Part shown: positions 1-9,400 of the stretch, piece by piece | Numbering within the stretch: position 1 is the first letter of the stretch | How the letters are laid out: every line of letters begins with the position of its first letter | From: Planococcus citri | Taxonomy: Eukaryota; Arthropoda; Insecta; Hemiptera; Pseudococcidae | Reading direction: 5' to 3' | Assembly: GCF_950023065.1 (NCBI RefSeq) | Contig: NC_088679.1 | Location: forward strand, 22,568,001 to 22,632,000 | DNA: 64,000 nt | Translations under genes and position numbers: made by a program | Notes under the pieces: model-generated | What the model was told of the DNA's origin: nothing | Database searches by the model: none | Seen by the model: only the letters and a program-made list of their open reading frames with translations

Positions 1-1732
1 ACATAATCTCTGGCAACGAACAGAGAAAAAAAAACTTCTGAAAAGTCACGTATGATCTTTTATTGCAAAAAATTTAACGTGTTTTCTCTTCTTTTCTGCA
101 TTCTGTTTCTCTTCCACAGACCTGCACTACTGCTTATATCGCGTTCTTCTTCTTCTTTTTATTTTTATCGTAAAATGATATCATTTCGCGAAAAGCTGAA
201 GTTAGCGTTATTCCTTTCTATACTACGAACATTTACATCTGATAACGATATTGTCACAAAGGCGTATAAATACCGAATATACGTTTTAAAAAAAAAACAA
301 TTCTTCTCCGCAATGTAGGTGGGTCTGGGTAGGTACGATTCGCATTTCCTGATAAAGTCGTGCTTTTCAACAATTTTTAATGATCCGATCATTTGTGAAA
401 TATACTATACGAAACGTGAACGTTTTATCATAATAAAAAACACTCGTCGTCGTGCTTTCATGCAATTTTCCGCTACCAACATTCCAATTACGGCCGTATC
501 GAAGATGGCTAAATTTCTATCGAGTCACATACTCGTCGTCGTCGTCGCTATACAAACCTATGCTCGTCCTTTACCAATTGCCACCCCTTTCACCTGGATG
601 CCGATATGACGATGCCGTCGGCGACAAAACATTAATTCAGATTCCGAGATGAAATTTTCCAACGTCTGGTACGTGTTGTACATTTTTCTTTCTCGCTTAT
701 TTTCGCTTTCCTTTCTGTTTTTTTTCCTTTGCTTTTTTATTTTACGAAGAAAAGCAACTTTGCTCTTTTGTTCAATCAAAAAAATGTCTATAGGAAGGCG
801 TATTATTTAACGACCGACGATATTTTTATAATATCCGGTGGAAAAAAGAGAAGAAAAATGCTAAAAATTAACGAGTCGCAATAACGATCGAGCTTTTCCG
901 TTGGTTTTTTCTCGTCACAATATCATAATCATTATTGGTAAAATGAGTAAGCTGTGTTTCGATAATAGATATTATGGAGTAAAAGATAATTCGATCACCA
1001 ATACTCCCAAAAAATTCATTTATAAATAGAGTCTAGACTCGTTTTGGGCTGCTTTTTAAACAAATCAGCTATCTTAATGGAATTCTAATACGCCCTATGG
1101 GAGACTTACAGTGAAAACTCTCAGTAACTCAGCGATCAATTTGGCTTGTTCTTTTGATTTTTTTTAAAACCAACTCAAAGGATTTTATGTGAATCTCACC
1201 AGAAAACTTTCAGATCCGTGATCAGAAAATTTTCCTCACTGCTGTCAAAAGTGGTCTTAAAAACACCTTGGTAGTTAAAAATACATACCTGATAACCCAT
1301 CGAAAGATTCCCATAGTTTTACAAAGTACACATTCACTATCCAGGTCTCCAATCTTGGTCCATCAATCACACATTATGAGATTTTAGGACATCTCTTGAG
1401 AAATAATTTATGTACCTGTGCTCAAAAATCACTTATTTTTCGCATTCACGTAAACACACCCAAAAAATGTTTAGCTAGATCAAAAAATAAACGTTTTCAA
1501 AAATCAGCTGTCCTCTCAATTTCCAAAGTAGGCGCGTTTCAGGGAAATCAAGTATTTGGCGCAGGTTATTTCGGCGTGGACAAAAAATTGCTCAAAGGCT
1601 AGTTCTAAGTTGAGAAGAGGGAGGGGGGGGTTAAATTCAACTAAAAGCTGATGACACTGCAATTACCACACAAGATTTTGATCCAAATGTTGCAATGGAC
1701 TAATAATTACAAAACAACTTAAACGCAATAAA
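1..1732. other. Non-coding AT-rich DNA, no gene seen
   Basis: Open frames here are short, overlap one another on both strands and show no recognisable domain. The sequence is rich in T-runs and A-runs. I see no splice-delimited exon, RNA gene or transposon boundary before 1725. Confidence 0.5.
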
Positions 1733-2275
1733 GAGGACAGAATAAGAACATATTCTTTAGCATATTTTTTTCTGTGCTATTAGATAGGGAATATCCAACA
1801 AATTTTTGCTAATCAAAGCGATTTTGAGTCCAATGAGTCAATGTTATTTTGCATATTTTAGCATATTTTTACCAGTTTTAGCGCATATTTCAGCATATTT
1901 GATCAATTTTTACAGTTTTTTCCCTATTTTTAGGGATTTGACTTTTTCATAATTTTTTGAACACAATTTTTTTTGAATGGCTATTTTCATAATTTTTTCG
2001 ACACAAATTTTAATTTTTCTCAATTTAATGAACACACATTTTTTGAATGGATAACGTCAACATTGTATAAAAAACTGCCTCAAAATATAAGATTTTATCA
2101 CATTATCAAAAAATTATCAAGGTGGTATTGAATTCGCCCATATTGTGTAAGAAATTCTGGAAATATTTTTGCAAATTTTGGCTTTTTAGGGATTTTTTTG
2201 CATATTTTCGACAAAAAAAGTGCATACAATATGCGCATATTTTCAGTTTTTCACAGAATATATTCTTCTGCCCTA
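1733..2275. mobile_element. Non-autonomous hAT-like element with GCATATTT repeats
   Basis: A 543-bp element is flanked by the exact 8-bp direct repeat GCAATAAA (1725-1732 and 2276-2283). Its ends are imperfect inverted repeats, GAGGACAGAA on the left against TAGGGCAGAA read inward from the right. An 8-bp target duplication with YAGRG-type ends is the hAT superfamily signature. The interior has no open frame and is dominated by iterated GCATATTT-like motifs, also seen in the element at 56604-57194. The two may belong to one family, although their terminal sequences differ. Confidence 0.72.
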
Positions 2276-2329
2276 GCAATAAACAATAAAAATCAATATT
2301 GAAAAATATAGCTATGTCCTTTTTACCAG

Positions 2330-3480
2330 AAGAAAAGTCGAAATAACTTGCTCACTAATGTTTAATAATGATGGAATACTTACTTCGAACAAATGTCGTC
2401 AAATAAGTATCTGGGATTACACCTTGATAACCATCTCACATGGAAAGATCATATTCTGAAGAAGAGAACTCGACTCAACAAAAAACTCGAATCACTTTAT
2501 TGGCTTCTTGGAACTAAGTAGTAACATGTGACCCGCTCTGACAAAACCGACCATTTTGACTAATTTTCAAAAAAAAATAATAATAATAAAAAATCTGATC
2601 TTTCAGCCCTTAAAATTTCATTTCAAACATCATTATTTTGGAAACTTTTTTTTGTCAAAACAGTCAGTTTTGTGAGAGTGGGTCACATAATGCTGTACCA
2701 ACAAAACAAGATCTTAAGGGTATTCTCTATGGAGCGTGTTTTGTAAGATTTTTTGATGAAAAATGGTCAACTTTGGACGGGGATTGTGCCAAAAATACAG
2801 AACAGATTTTTCTGAGGTTTGATTTATTTTGCTCAAAAAACATTCAAAAGTGAGGGTATGTTGAGATATTTTTGATTTAGGACATTTAGTGACTATAAAA
2901 GGGAATTGAATGGAGATACTTTAGATGCTCACATCTCTGTTGTAAAAGCAAAATTAGAAAATTTGGCTACATGTACATACCCTCGCTTTTATAGATAGAA
3001 TATCAGTATTGGTGAAAAAAAATTGGAAGAATTTTGAAAATTCACGGAGAAATCCCTGCCTAAAGTTTAGATGAGAGTGGGTTGCGGGACATAAGAACGA
3101 CTAAATTCGTTCCCTCAATTACATGCAAGTCTTATGAATGAACGATGAAAATAACAAACAAATTGGCTTCATATTTTGACCATTTGTCGAAATTAGAACA
3201 CTCTCTGTAGAGTATAATACCTTTAACATATGTACAGACGTTTATTTAAACCAATTTTGTTGTATGGTATCGAATTATGGGGTTCAGCTAGTGAATCCAA
3301 TATCCTGATCGTCAAAAGATTCCAGAACAAAATTCTAAGAAAACTTATAAACGCGCTGTGGCATGTGAAGAACATTACAATTCTTGAAGATTTGGAAATA
3401 CCTAAGTATAGTGTGAAATCAATGATATCCATAAGAAATAATGTCTATCGAGAAATAATTTTCTAACTAAGATGTATTGG
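2330..3480 (+). pseudogene. Jockey-like LINE reverse transcriptase fragment, split
   Basis: Two pieces of one non-LTR reverse transcriptase C-terminal region lie on the plus strand. The first (about 2340-2520) encodes a KYLGLHLDNHLTWKDHI-type motif. The second (about 3190-3466) encodes FKPILLYGIELWG followed by a KRFQNKILRKLINA-type stretch. These are the conserved post-catalytic motifs of Jockey-clade LINEs. The pieces are separated by about 660 bp of foreign sequence that includes the hairpin element at 2528-2686, and the reading frame shifts just before the second piece. The catalytic core and endonuclease are absent, so this is dead debris. The clade call rests on motif resemblance only. 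Confidence 0.65.
2528..2686. mobile_element. Short hairpin MITE, GTGACC family
   Basis: A 159-bp segment begins GTGACCCGCTCTGACAAAAC and ends with its imperfect inverse. The arms also share an AAAACYGACYRTTTTGAC-type extension. It closely resembles the 156-bp element at 57525-57680 in length, termini and the AAAACCGACCA motif. No clean target duplication is visible (ACAT on the left, ATAA on the right). It sits inside the LINE fragment at 2330-3480. Confidence 0.6.
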
Positions 3481-3670
3481 TAAGAAAAAGATTTGAATCA
3501 AGATCAGGGATGGAAACCAAAATGAAAAAAATATTGGTTATTTTTTTAGAGGTTATTTTTTTCAAAATTATTGATGATGGTTAAGTTCAAGGGTTACAGT
3601 TATGACCCAAAAAAATAAAGGTTACAGTTAAAAATAAAGGTTATAGGTTTTTTTTTTTCATTAATCAAAT

Positions 3671-3932
3671 CGTTGCCTAAGTTGCAAAGTAGCGTATGTA
3701 CATCTGTTCACTTGATACCTCGTGTAAAAGTGCCTTCAATCTGGAGCACTATCTATTGGGTTTTAGTGTTCAACCAATACGTAGATATGCTGGTGGCATG
3801 CCTCTGACATAGCTACCCATTGGTTGAACACTAAAACCCAATAGATGACGCTCCAGATTGAAGGCACTTTTACACGAGGTATCAAGTGAACAGATGGACA
3901 TACGCAAACGCAACTTTGCAACTTAGGCAACG
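3671..3932. mobile_element. Fold-back element with ~115-bp arms
   Basis: A near-perfect inverted repeat: CGTTGCCTAAGTTGCAAAGT at the left end is matched by its reverse complement at the right end. The complementarity runs through a shared stretch around GATACCTCGTGTAAAAGTGC to a short central loop. The 4-bp repeat AAAT flanks it on both sides (3667-3670 and 3933-3936), a plausible target duplication. It contains no coding sequence. An open frame crossing it on the minus strand is an artefact of the hairpin. Confidence 0.7.
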
Positions 3933-4137
3933 AAATATTAACTTGCACTTAAATGTCAAAAAAATGCGTCTGCTGCCAAAAAAAACACACACAATTAAGT
4001 ACACAGTCATTTTTTGAGTTTGAAAAAAATTTTAGACAAATTGAGTCCTTCTTTTTCTCAAAAATCATAATAAATGTCATATTTTACACAAAAAAATGAG
4101 ATTTTTACTCAAAAATGAATCAGTTAAGGTTATGGTT

Positions 4138-4472
4138 GTCGACCGTATATAATGGACAAATAGTTCAACGTTGAAAATGAGGCAAAATGTGACGGCTAGA
4201 TTTTGGATGCAGAATCCAGCAAACCTTCTGCTCATGCGCCAAACATGATGTTTATAGTGTCCTGATTGATCAGGCACTGGTGGACGAGGGAGATGGTTCA
4301 GCGTTGCAGTTGCTACACAGTCGACGTCACTCGTAACTAACTTGTAACACAACCAACTACTTCACCAACACTAGTAAACTGGCGCATGTGCAGAACATTA
4401 CCTGGATTCTGCATCCAAAATGGGGCCATCATATCTCCGATCTGAACCATTTGTCCATTATATACGGTCGAC
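4138..4472. mobile_element. MITE with GTCGACCGTATATAATGG termini
   Basis: A 335-bp element with terminal inverted repeats starting GTCGACCGTATATAATGGAC. A subterminal inverted stretch (TTTTGGATGCAGAATCCAG-type) is followed by a match at GCGCATG. It is flanked by the direct repeat GGTTATGGTT (4128-4137 and 4473-4482), a 9-10-bp target duplication if not fortuitous. The surroundings already contain GGTTACAGTT repeats, so part of that match could be background. No open frame is meaningful. Confidence 0.68.
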
Positions 4473-4759
4473 GGTTATGGTTAAAAAATTTTAAATCAAT
4501 ATTTTCGGTCGTGGTTACAGTTACAGTTACAGTTTTTGCCTCATTTTAGCGGTTAAAATTCATTTCAGTTAAAAATTTTGGTTACGGTTACCATCCCTGA
4601 ATGTGATGAAGGACCTATCAGTGAGATTTTAATCTGAATTGTGTGCAAGCTAAATGTTACTATTTTGTAACAGATTGCTTTTCTTTTTGTTCCTTCAAAT
4701 AGATTAATTAATTCAAAATGTTTCTATTCTATTTTGATTTTTCAAAAGAATTAGGTACC

Positions 4760-4765
4760 TACATT
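4760..4765. repeat. Left target-site duplication TACATT
   Basis: These six bases directly precede the first AG of the element and match 16907-16912 exactly. Six bp is the duplication length known for Polinton integrases. Confidence 0.92.
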
Positions 4766-5330
4766 AGTAGTAAAGGCGTGAACTCGCACCCAGCTTTTTT
4801 GGTACCTCTGCACCCAGTACCTATAAACCCAGTTAGTATAGGGTTATATGGAACGTGTTTCGCGAGACAGGATGCGGGGAGGAGGGATGGTCCGCGTACA
4901 GGTAGTTTGCAGGTATACGATGCGTGTTATCTGTTCTACCCCTCCCACCACTACCATCACCGGCAATGGGTATTTTGTACATATACATACGTACGTGGAG
5001 TGAGTCCGATGCATTCCCTGCCCTGTACCTTGGAACCCAATACCTATACACTCATTGCATTCGTTTTCTACACTATGTGTGTATGTATTCGAGCGTTGAA
5101 AATCAGTATGTTTGGCTTATGCGATATGCACGATTTTTTTTTTGGGGTAGGTACGTACGTGTATATAAATAGGTAGGTACCTATACTTTTTTTTCCTCGA
5201 ATGTGGGTAGGAACAACACAGTGAGTTTAAATTTTGCTTTGGGAAGTAAAATTGAAACTCTTACATTACCTTAACCTATAAAGGGTGGAGGGTACTGGAA
5301 CACAAGTGGAAGGACCCGTAACCCCCCCCC
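4766..5330 (+). repeat. Left terminal inverted repeat of the Polinton
   Basis: About 565 bp is inversely repeated at 16382-16906, from the terminal AGTAGTAAAGG to the C-run near 5330 (GGACCCGTAACCCC on the left, a G-run on the right). The left copy has roughly 35 extra bases near 5110-5145 plus scattered substitutions, so the two repeats have diverged since insertion. In complete Polintons these repeats are the presumed replication and integration ends. Open frames read through the repeat are not genes. Confidence 0.93.
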
Positions 5331-5532
5331 TCCCCCCCATAATTCCTTTTAATTTGATAAGCAGGTTTTAATTATTTATTCATTTAATTCGTTTGTTTAG
5401 TAGGTATACATTAGTGTTTGAACATAATATAAGTAGGTACCTACATATAAAAAAAGAATGCAGTGAAAATTTTCTATCATTGATAAGAAGTGTATCGTTT
5501 AGTGAAGTTGTTTTTTTTTTCAAAACTGAGTT
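5331..5532 (+). promoter_or_regulatory. Leader region upstream of the left gene cluster
   Basis: About 200 bp separates the left inverted repeat from the ATPase start. It is AT-rich, with TAGGTACCTAC-type motifs and a T-run just before the gene. Any promoter for the plus-strand cluster should lie here or in the repeat, but I see no unmistakable TATA element. Confidence 0.3.
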
Positions 5533-6150
5533 ATGGATATCGAATGGAAACACCCCTTTTCTGCAATTGTAGCAGGACCTTCGGGGTGTGGTAAAACCCA
5601 GTTTGTAATAAAATTTTTAAAGTACTTAGATGTAATATGTGATACAAAATTTCACGAAATTATATGGTGTTATGCTGAGTGGCAACCTTGGTATTCGGAA
5701 CATCCTGAGATTCATTTTGAAGAAGGCTTACCAAATGCTGCGTTTCCAGATAATAAACCTCGTTTGGTAATTATTGACGATTTAATGCGTGAAGCAGATA
5801 ACAAAGTGGTCGATTTATTCACAAAAGGATGTCACCATAAGAATATAAGTGTGTTTTACATAACACAGAACCTTTTTCATCAGGGTAAAGGACAACGTGA
5901 TATTTCTCTCAATGCTCACTACATTGTATACTTTAAGAATCCTAGAGATAAGGCACAGATCCGACATCTAGCTAGGCAAATAAGTCCAGAGGACCCAAGA
6001 TTTTTACAAGAAGCTTATAACGATGCAACATCTCAACCTCATGGATATCTGTTACTTGATTTGAAACAAAGTACCCCTGATGAAATTCGGTATCGTACCA
6101 ACATTTTCCCATCTGATAAAGGCTGCTATGCTTATGTTCGCAGGAAATGA
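5533..6150 (+). CDS. Polinton genome-packaging ATPase (FtsK/HerA-type)
   Basis: This 205-residue P-loop ATPase would power loading of element DNA into the capsid, as in adenovirus-like and PRD1-like viruses. Walker A is GPSGCGKT at residues 15-22 and comes right at the N-terminus, as usual for the family. Walker B is LVIIDDL at 78-84, with Asp82/Asp83. A sensor-like TQN follows at 111-113, and an arginine in the NPRDKAQIRHLARQ stretch (about 137-150) is a candidate arginine finger. Length is normal for Polinton ATPases and no frame break is visible. It is the first plus-strand gene, 43 nt before the next. The ATG at 5533 is the first in frame and sits just ahead of the conserved N-terminus. 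Confidence 0.93.
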   Translation: MDIEWKHPFSAIVAGPSGCGKTQFVIKFLKYLDVICDTKFHEIIWCYAEWQPWYSEHPEIHFEEGLPNAAFPDNKPRLVIIDDLMREADNKVVDLFTKGCHHKNISVFYITQNLFHQGKGQRDISLNAHYIVYFKNPRDKAQIRHLARQISPEDPRFLQEAYNDATSQPHGYLLLDLKQSTPDEIRYRTNIFPSDKGCYAYVRRK

Positions 6151-6193
6151 ATAAATACTTTTGTTTTCTTAATAAAAAAGTCAGTTTTGCAAA

Positions 6194-6529
6194 ATGTCTC
6201 TTAATGTGAAGAACAACATTGAGCTCCTTAAGGCTCTACCCAAAGTAAATAGTACGCAACGTGTGAATATATTAAAAAATGCGGATGTAAAATTAATTAA
6301 TGCCATTTGTGAGTGTGCCTTGAATACTTTAAAAGGAACAGTACCATTAAGTTCACATCAGAAGAAGAATTTAGCTCGTTATAAGCGGTTATTGCGTACG
6401 CTTGTTCAAAGAAGAGCATCGTGGAAACATAAGAGAAAGCAATTGGTTCAAACTGGGAAAGGGGTATTCTTACCAATTCTTCTTGGAGCAGCCTTGAACA
6501 CTTTATTGAATTATATTACATCACATTAA
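6194..6529 (+). CDS. Small basic protein with C-terminal hydrophobic helix, Polinton-conserved
   Basis: A 111-residue protein with three parts: a helical N-terminal half (about 1-47), a strongly basic segment (57-83, with runs such as KKNLARYKRLLRTL and KHKRKQ) and a hydrophobic C-terminus (90-107, VFLPILLGAALNTLL) that could insert in or disturb a membrane. From memory, proteins with this layout recur in Polintons and in many uncharacterised invertebrate entries. I infer a small virion core or membrane-active component, but the function is not established. It ends one base before the next ATG, so it sits in the packed capsid/packaging cluster. Its size argues against truncation. Confidence 0.75.
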   Translation: MSLNVKNNIELLKALPKVNSTQRVNILKNADVKLINAICECALNTLKGTVPLSSHQKKNLARYKRLLRTLVQRRASWKHKRKQLVQTGKGVFLPILLGAALNTLLNYITSH

Positions 6530-6530
6530 A

Positions 6531-7388
6531 ATGGATTCTAAAATCAAGAAAATGATGTTGGTACCAGCGGATGCTTGGAATGCCGAGCGTTTAATTAATC
6601 ATGTACCACCAGCTCCTCCTCCTCCTATCCATACTGTACCTACTTATACAAACGATCCTGTAATAGCAGGCCCAGCCAAACTCACTATTCATGAGTTGGA
6701 AAAAGAAATGTCCAGAGTATTGAGTGATAACCAGCTAGATGATCGAGATAAGTGGAATATGTACTATCAGACTCTTCAAAAATATTTCCATAGGACTAAT
6801 AATGTTAGAAGACCTTTGGTTTTACCAATTGTGGACCGTGCAGATGTTGAAAAGGCAAATATATCCAGAGCAATTATACCATCCCGCCAACACCCTGACT
6901 TTGAGAAATCATTACTAGATGGTACTAGAAGTTTATCTGAACATCATATTTTGGCACCATTACCCAAAACATTTAGACAGAAGGCTATAAGATTTCTTAA
7001 CTGGATAAGGGATACTAATGTAATAACATGGGATGATGCTGGTACCGTGTATGTTCATGGAGAAAAAATACCTAGATCTAACATTGCAGACCTGGTGAGT
7101 GATTTTATGCGCAATAGAACAACAGTTGGACCTGCTAACGGATGGTATGCTTTTGGACATGCGTTGAAAAATTTAAATGTACCTAGAGACTTTATAGGAA
7201 ACACATTTAGGTGGAAAGCTTTATCACAAGTTGCACCCATTTATGAAGAAGAAGACTTTGAAGGTGTGGAGCTAGTTGATAAAAATTCACCACTTTTAAA
7301 ACCTATGACTCGTGCCAGTAAACAACAGGCAATATTAGAAAGTAATCGTTTAATGAAGAAAAGACATTCTTGGTTAACTTTTAAGTAA
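6531..7388 (+). CDS. Conserved Polinton protein of unknown function
   Basis: 285 residues. The N-terminus has a KKMMLVP motif (6-12) followed by a proline-rich spacer (26-37). A coiled or helical stretch follows (50-88), including DNQLDDRDKWNMYYQTLQKY. A compact C-terminal domain (about 145-230) contains ITWDDAGTVYVHGEKIPRSN and then a helix and NVPRDFIGN. I recognise this arrangement as recurrent in invertebrate Polintons but do not know its function. A structural or DNA-binding role would fit its place between packaging and integrase genes. It begins 1 nt after the previous stop and ends 2 nt before the integrase. The TAAAATGG start context is shared with neighbouring genes. No lesion is visible. 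Confidence 0.75.
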   Translation: MDSKIKKMMLVPADAWNAERLINHVPPAPPPPIHTVPTYTNDPVIAGPAKLTIHELEKEMSRVLSDNQLDDRDKWNMYYQTLQKYFHRTNNVRRPLVLPIVDRADVEKANISRAIIPSRQHPDFEKSLLDGTRSLSEHHILAPLPKTFRQKAIRFLNWIRDTNVITWDDAGTVYVHGEKIPRSNIADLVSDFMRNRTTVGPANGWYAFGHALKNLNVPRDFIGNTFRWKALSQVAPIYEEEDFEGVELVDKNSPLLKPMTRASKQQAILESNRLMKKRHSWLTFK

Positions 7389-7390
7389 AC

Positions 7391-8488
7391 ATGGACAGCA
7401 TAAATGAAGATGAAAATCTAAAAATCTTAGAAAACTTGTATTATAACAAAGCTGAAGCAACATCCTTTTCTGGAGCAGCTCCTTTGGTGAAACGTGTAAA
7501 AAATGAAATACATTCTCAAAGAGTAAATGATTGGCTAAGAGGACAAGACACATATACATTATTCAAGCCAGCACTAAGAACATTTAAAAGGAATTGCTAC
7601 ATAACTAATAATATTAATGATCTTTGGCAAGCCGATCTGGTTGATTTACAAAATTTAAGTAAAAATAATGATGGTATGAAGTACCTGTTGACAGTGATCG
7701 ATGTGTTCAGTAAAAAAGCTTATGTGGAGCCATTAAAAACTAAATCATCAACAGATATCATTTCAGCATTTGGAAAAATTATCAACTCTCAAAAACCCCG
7801 TGATTTACAAACAGATAAAGGTAGTGAATTCATTGCCCAAAACGTACAAAAATTTTTCAAGGATAACAACATCAACCATTACACTACACAAAACCCAGAT
7901 GTAAAAGCAGCAGTAATTGAACGCTTCAATAGAACCCTGAAAACAAAGATGTGGCGGTATTTACACTATATGAACACCCAACGTTACATTGATGTATTGC
8001 AAGACTTGGTAAATGGTTACAATAATTCCTATCATCGCACCATCCGTATGTCACCAAATAGTGTAAGTGAGAATAATATTTTACAAGTTTACAAAAATAC
8101 CTACGGTAACATGGATTTACTGGATAAGACTATTTATAAGAAGCCAAAACTTCAAGTAAATGACTATGTAAGATTACGCAAAGAAAAAGGAACATTTGAA
8201 AAAGGATATGAAACTAATTTTACCGAAGAAGTTTTCAAAGTAAAGAGAGTGATAGGACATGTGTTACCTGTGTATGAAGTTGAAGATTTAAATGGGGAAG
8301 TGCTTGAAGGTAAATTTTACGAAGCAGAGTTGCAAAAAATTAATTTTGATCTGAATGCTGATTTTAAAATAGATAAAATACTGCGCACTAAAGGTAAAGG
8401 GACCAGTAAACAATTGCTTGTTAAGTGGAGAGGTTATCCGGACTCATTCAATTCTTGGATTTATGAAAAAGATTTGGTAGATGTTTGA
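7391..8488 (+). CDS. Polinton DDE integrase with C-terminal chromodomain
   Basis: A 365-residue retroviral-type (rve fold) integrase that would join element ends to host DNA and make the 6-bp duplication seen here. The catalytic triad is readable: Asp82 in WQADLVD, Asp142 in LQTDKGSEF and Glu177 in VIERFNR, with Asp-Glu spacing as in DD35E enzymes. An SH3-like region follows (about 255-312). The C-terminus (about 324-362) is a chromodomain, FKIDKIL then LVKWRGYPDSFNSWIYE. Chromodomains in mobile-element integrases can bind methylated histone tails and bias insertion to chromatin. The N-terminal 70 residues lack an obvious HHCC zinc finger. The frame is intact. Confidence 0.95.
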   Translation: MDSINEDENLKILENLYYNKAEATSFSGAAPLVKRVKNEIHSQRVNDWLRGQDTYTLFKPALRTFKRNCYITNNINDLWQADLVDLQNLSKNNDGMKYLLTVIDVFSKKAYVEPLKTKSSTDIISAFGKIINSQKPRDLQTDKGSEFIAQNVQKFFKDNNINHYTTQNPDVKAAVIERFNRTLKTKMWRYLHYMNTQRYIDVLQDLVNGYNNSYHRTIRMSPNSVSENNILQVYKNTYGNMDLLDKTIYKKPKLQVNDYVRLRKEKGTFEKGYETNFTEEVFKVKRVIGHVLPVYEVEDLNGEVLEGKFYEAELQKINFDLNADFKIDKILRTKGKGTSKQLLVKWRGYPDSFNSWIYEKDLVDV

Positions 8489-8506
8489 AGTTGAAAATAT
8501 TTTAAA

Positions 8507-9400
8507 ATGTTTAACAGTTCTTTTTATATTACCTTACCGAGCAATGCTTCAATGAAAGTGTATCCTGAAAATACTTTGGCATCTTACACCAACAAACTTG
8601 CAAACAGAATTACGTTGAAAGAAGATGACTGGGAAGTAGCATTGGTAGAGATTCAATACCCTGCTGTGTTCACTAATATTAAAAGTAAAGATATTTGGAT
8701 GAAAATTGAACATGAAGTAAAAGATGATTCCTCTACTACTGTGATCAATGTTGCTGATGGTATTTATGACAACATCGAAAGTCTTCTACTGCTTTTAAAT
8801 GAAAAATTGAAAGGTCCACCATCTATGGGTTTTGAATTTGATTACTTCAGCATAACAAACAGAGTAAAATTAGAGATTTCAGCAGCAAGATTGACAGAAA
8901 TTCATTCCATTCTTCTTAGCCCCCTTCTGGCAATAGTTTTAGGGTTTGCATTACCAGAGGAATTGGAAAATTCAGTCACATTCACATTATACACAGTTTT
9001 AGTTAAGGAAATGAGTTCCAGTGCAATTTTACATGACCAGATTGAAGAGAGTTTAGCAGACTCTAGAACCTCATCACTTGCAGTACAATCCCCTTTCCCT
9101 CCTAGCTTACAGTTTGATGTTCCTCCACATATGTACATTTACAGTGATGTTGTAGCACCTAACTTTATTGGTGATACTTTGGCGCCTTTGCTAAGGATTG
9201 TCAAAACTGGAGAAGTTGGAAAAAATATTAGTCACACATTCACAGAACCTTACTATATACCAGTATTGAAGCGAGATTTTGAAACAGTTGAAGTAAATAT
9301 AAGGAAGGACAGTGGCGAACTTGTTCCATTCTTGTGTGGGAAGTTGAACGTGCGGCTGCATTTTAGACGAAATGGCTCGTTATCACAGAAATCCAACTAA
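8507..9400 (+). CDS. Minor capsid (penton-like, single jelly-roll) protein
   Basis: A 297-residue protein of the Polinton minor capsid family, predicted to form the pentameric vertices of an icosahedral virion. Family landmarks are visible: an N-terminal FYITLPSNASMKVYPENT, then DDWEVALVEIQYP (about 40-53), then PHMYIYSDVV (about 205-214) and YYIPVLKRDFETVEVNIR before a terminal LHFRR. Length is in the usual range. Its last 29 nt overlap the start of the next gene in another frame. The ATG has the AAAATG context seen upstream of its neighbours. No internal stop is seen, unlike the major capsid gene. The role comes from the family; the sequence shows only the motifs. Confidence 0.88.
   Translation: MFNSSFYITLPSNASMKVYPENTLASYTNKLANRITLKEDDWEVALVEIQYPAVFTNIKSKDIWMKIEHEVKDDSSTTVINVADGIYDNIESLLLLLNEKLKGPPSMGFEFDYFSITNRVKLEISAARLTEIHSILLSPLLAIVLGFALPEELENSVTFTLYTVLVKEMSSSAILHDQIEESLADSRTSSLAVQSPFPPSLQFDVPPHMYIYSDVVAPNFIGDTLAPLLRIVKTGEVGKNISHTFTEPYYIPVLKRDFETVEVNIRKDSGELVPFLCGKLNVRLHFRRNGSLSQKSN

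Larger units (their letters stand above)
3505..4599. mobile_element. hAT-like non-autonomous element carrying two nested insertions
   Basis: The element starts CAGGGATGGAAACC and ends with the inverse GGTTACCATCCCTG, so the ends form inverted repeats of the CAGGGATGG type common in hAT-derived elements. The interior is low-complexity (GGTTACAGTT-like repeats) with no gene. Two separate fold-back elements have inserted into it, at 3671-3932 and 4138-4472. The expected 8-bp target duplication is not preserved (ATCAAGAT against AATGTGAT), so the superfamily call rests on the termini alone. Confidence 0.6.

Noticed and set aside
3763..3948. Minus-strand frame of 61 codons
   Set aside because: It lies wholly within a fold-back element and is produced by the inverted arms.
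4718..5176. 152-codon frame across the left end of the Polinton
   Set aside because: It runs from host DNA into the terminal inverted repeat, and a mirrored frame exists in the right repeat. It is a by-product of the repeat.
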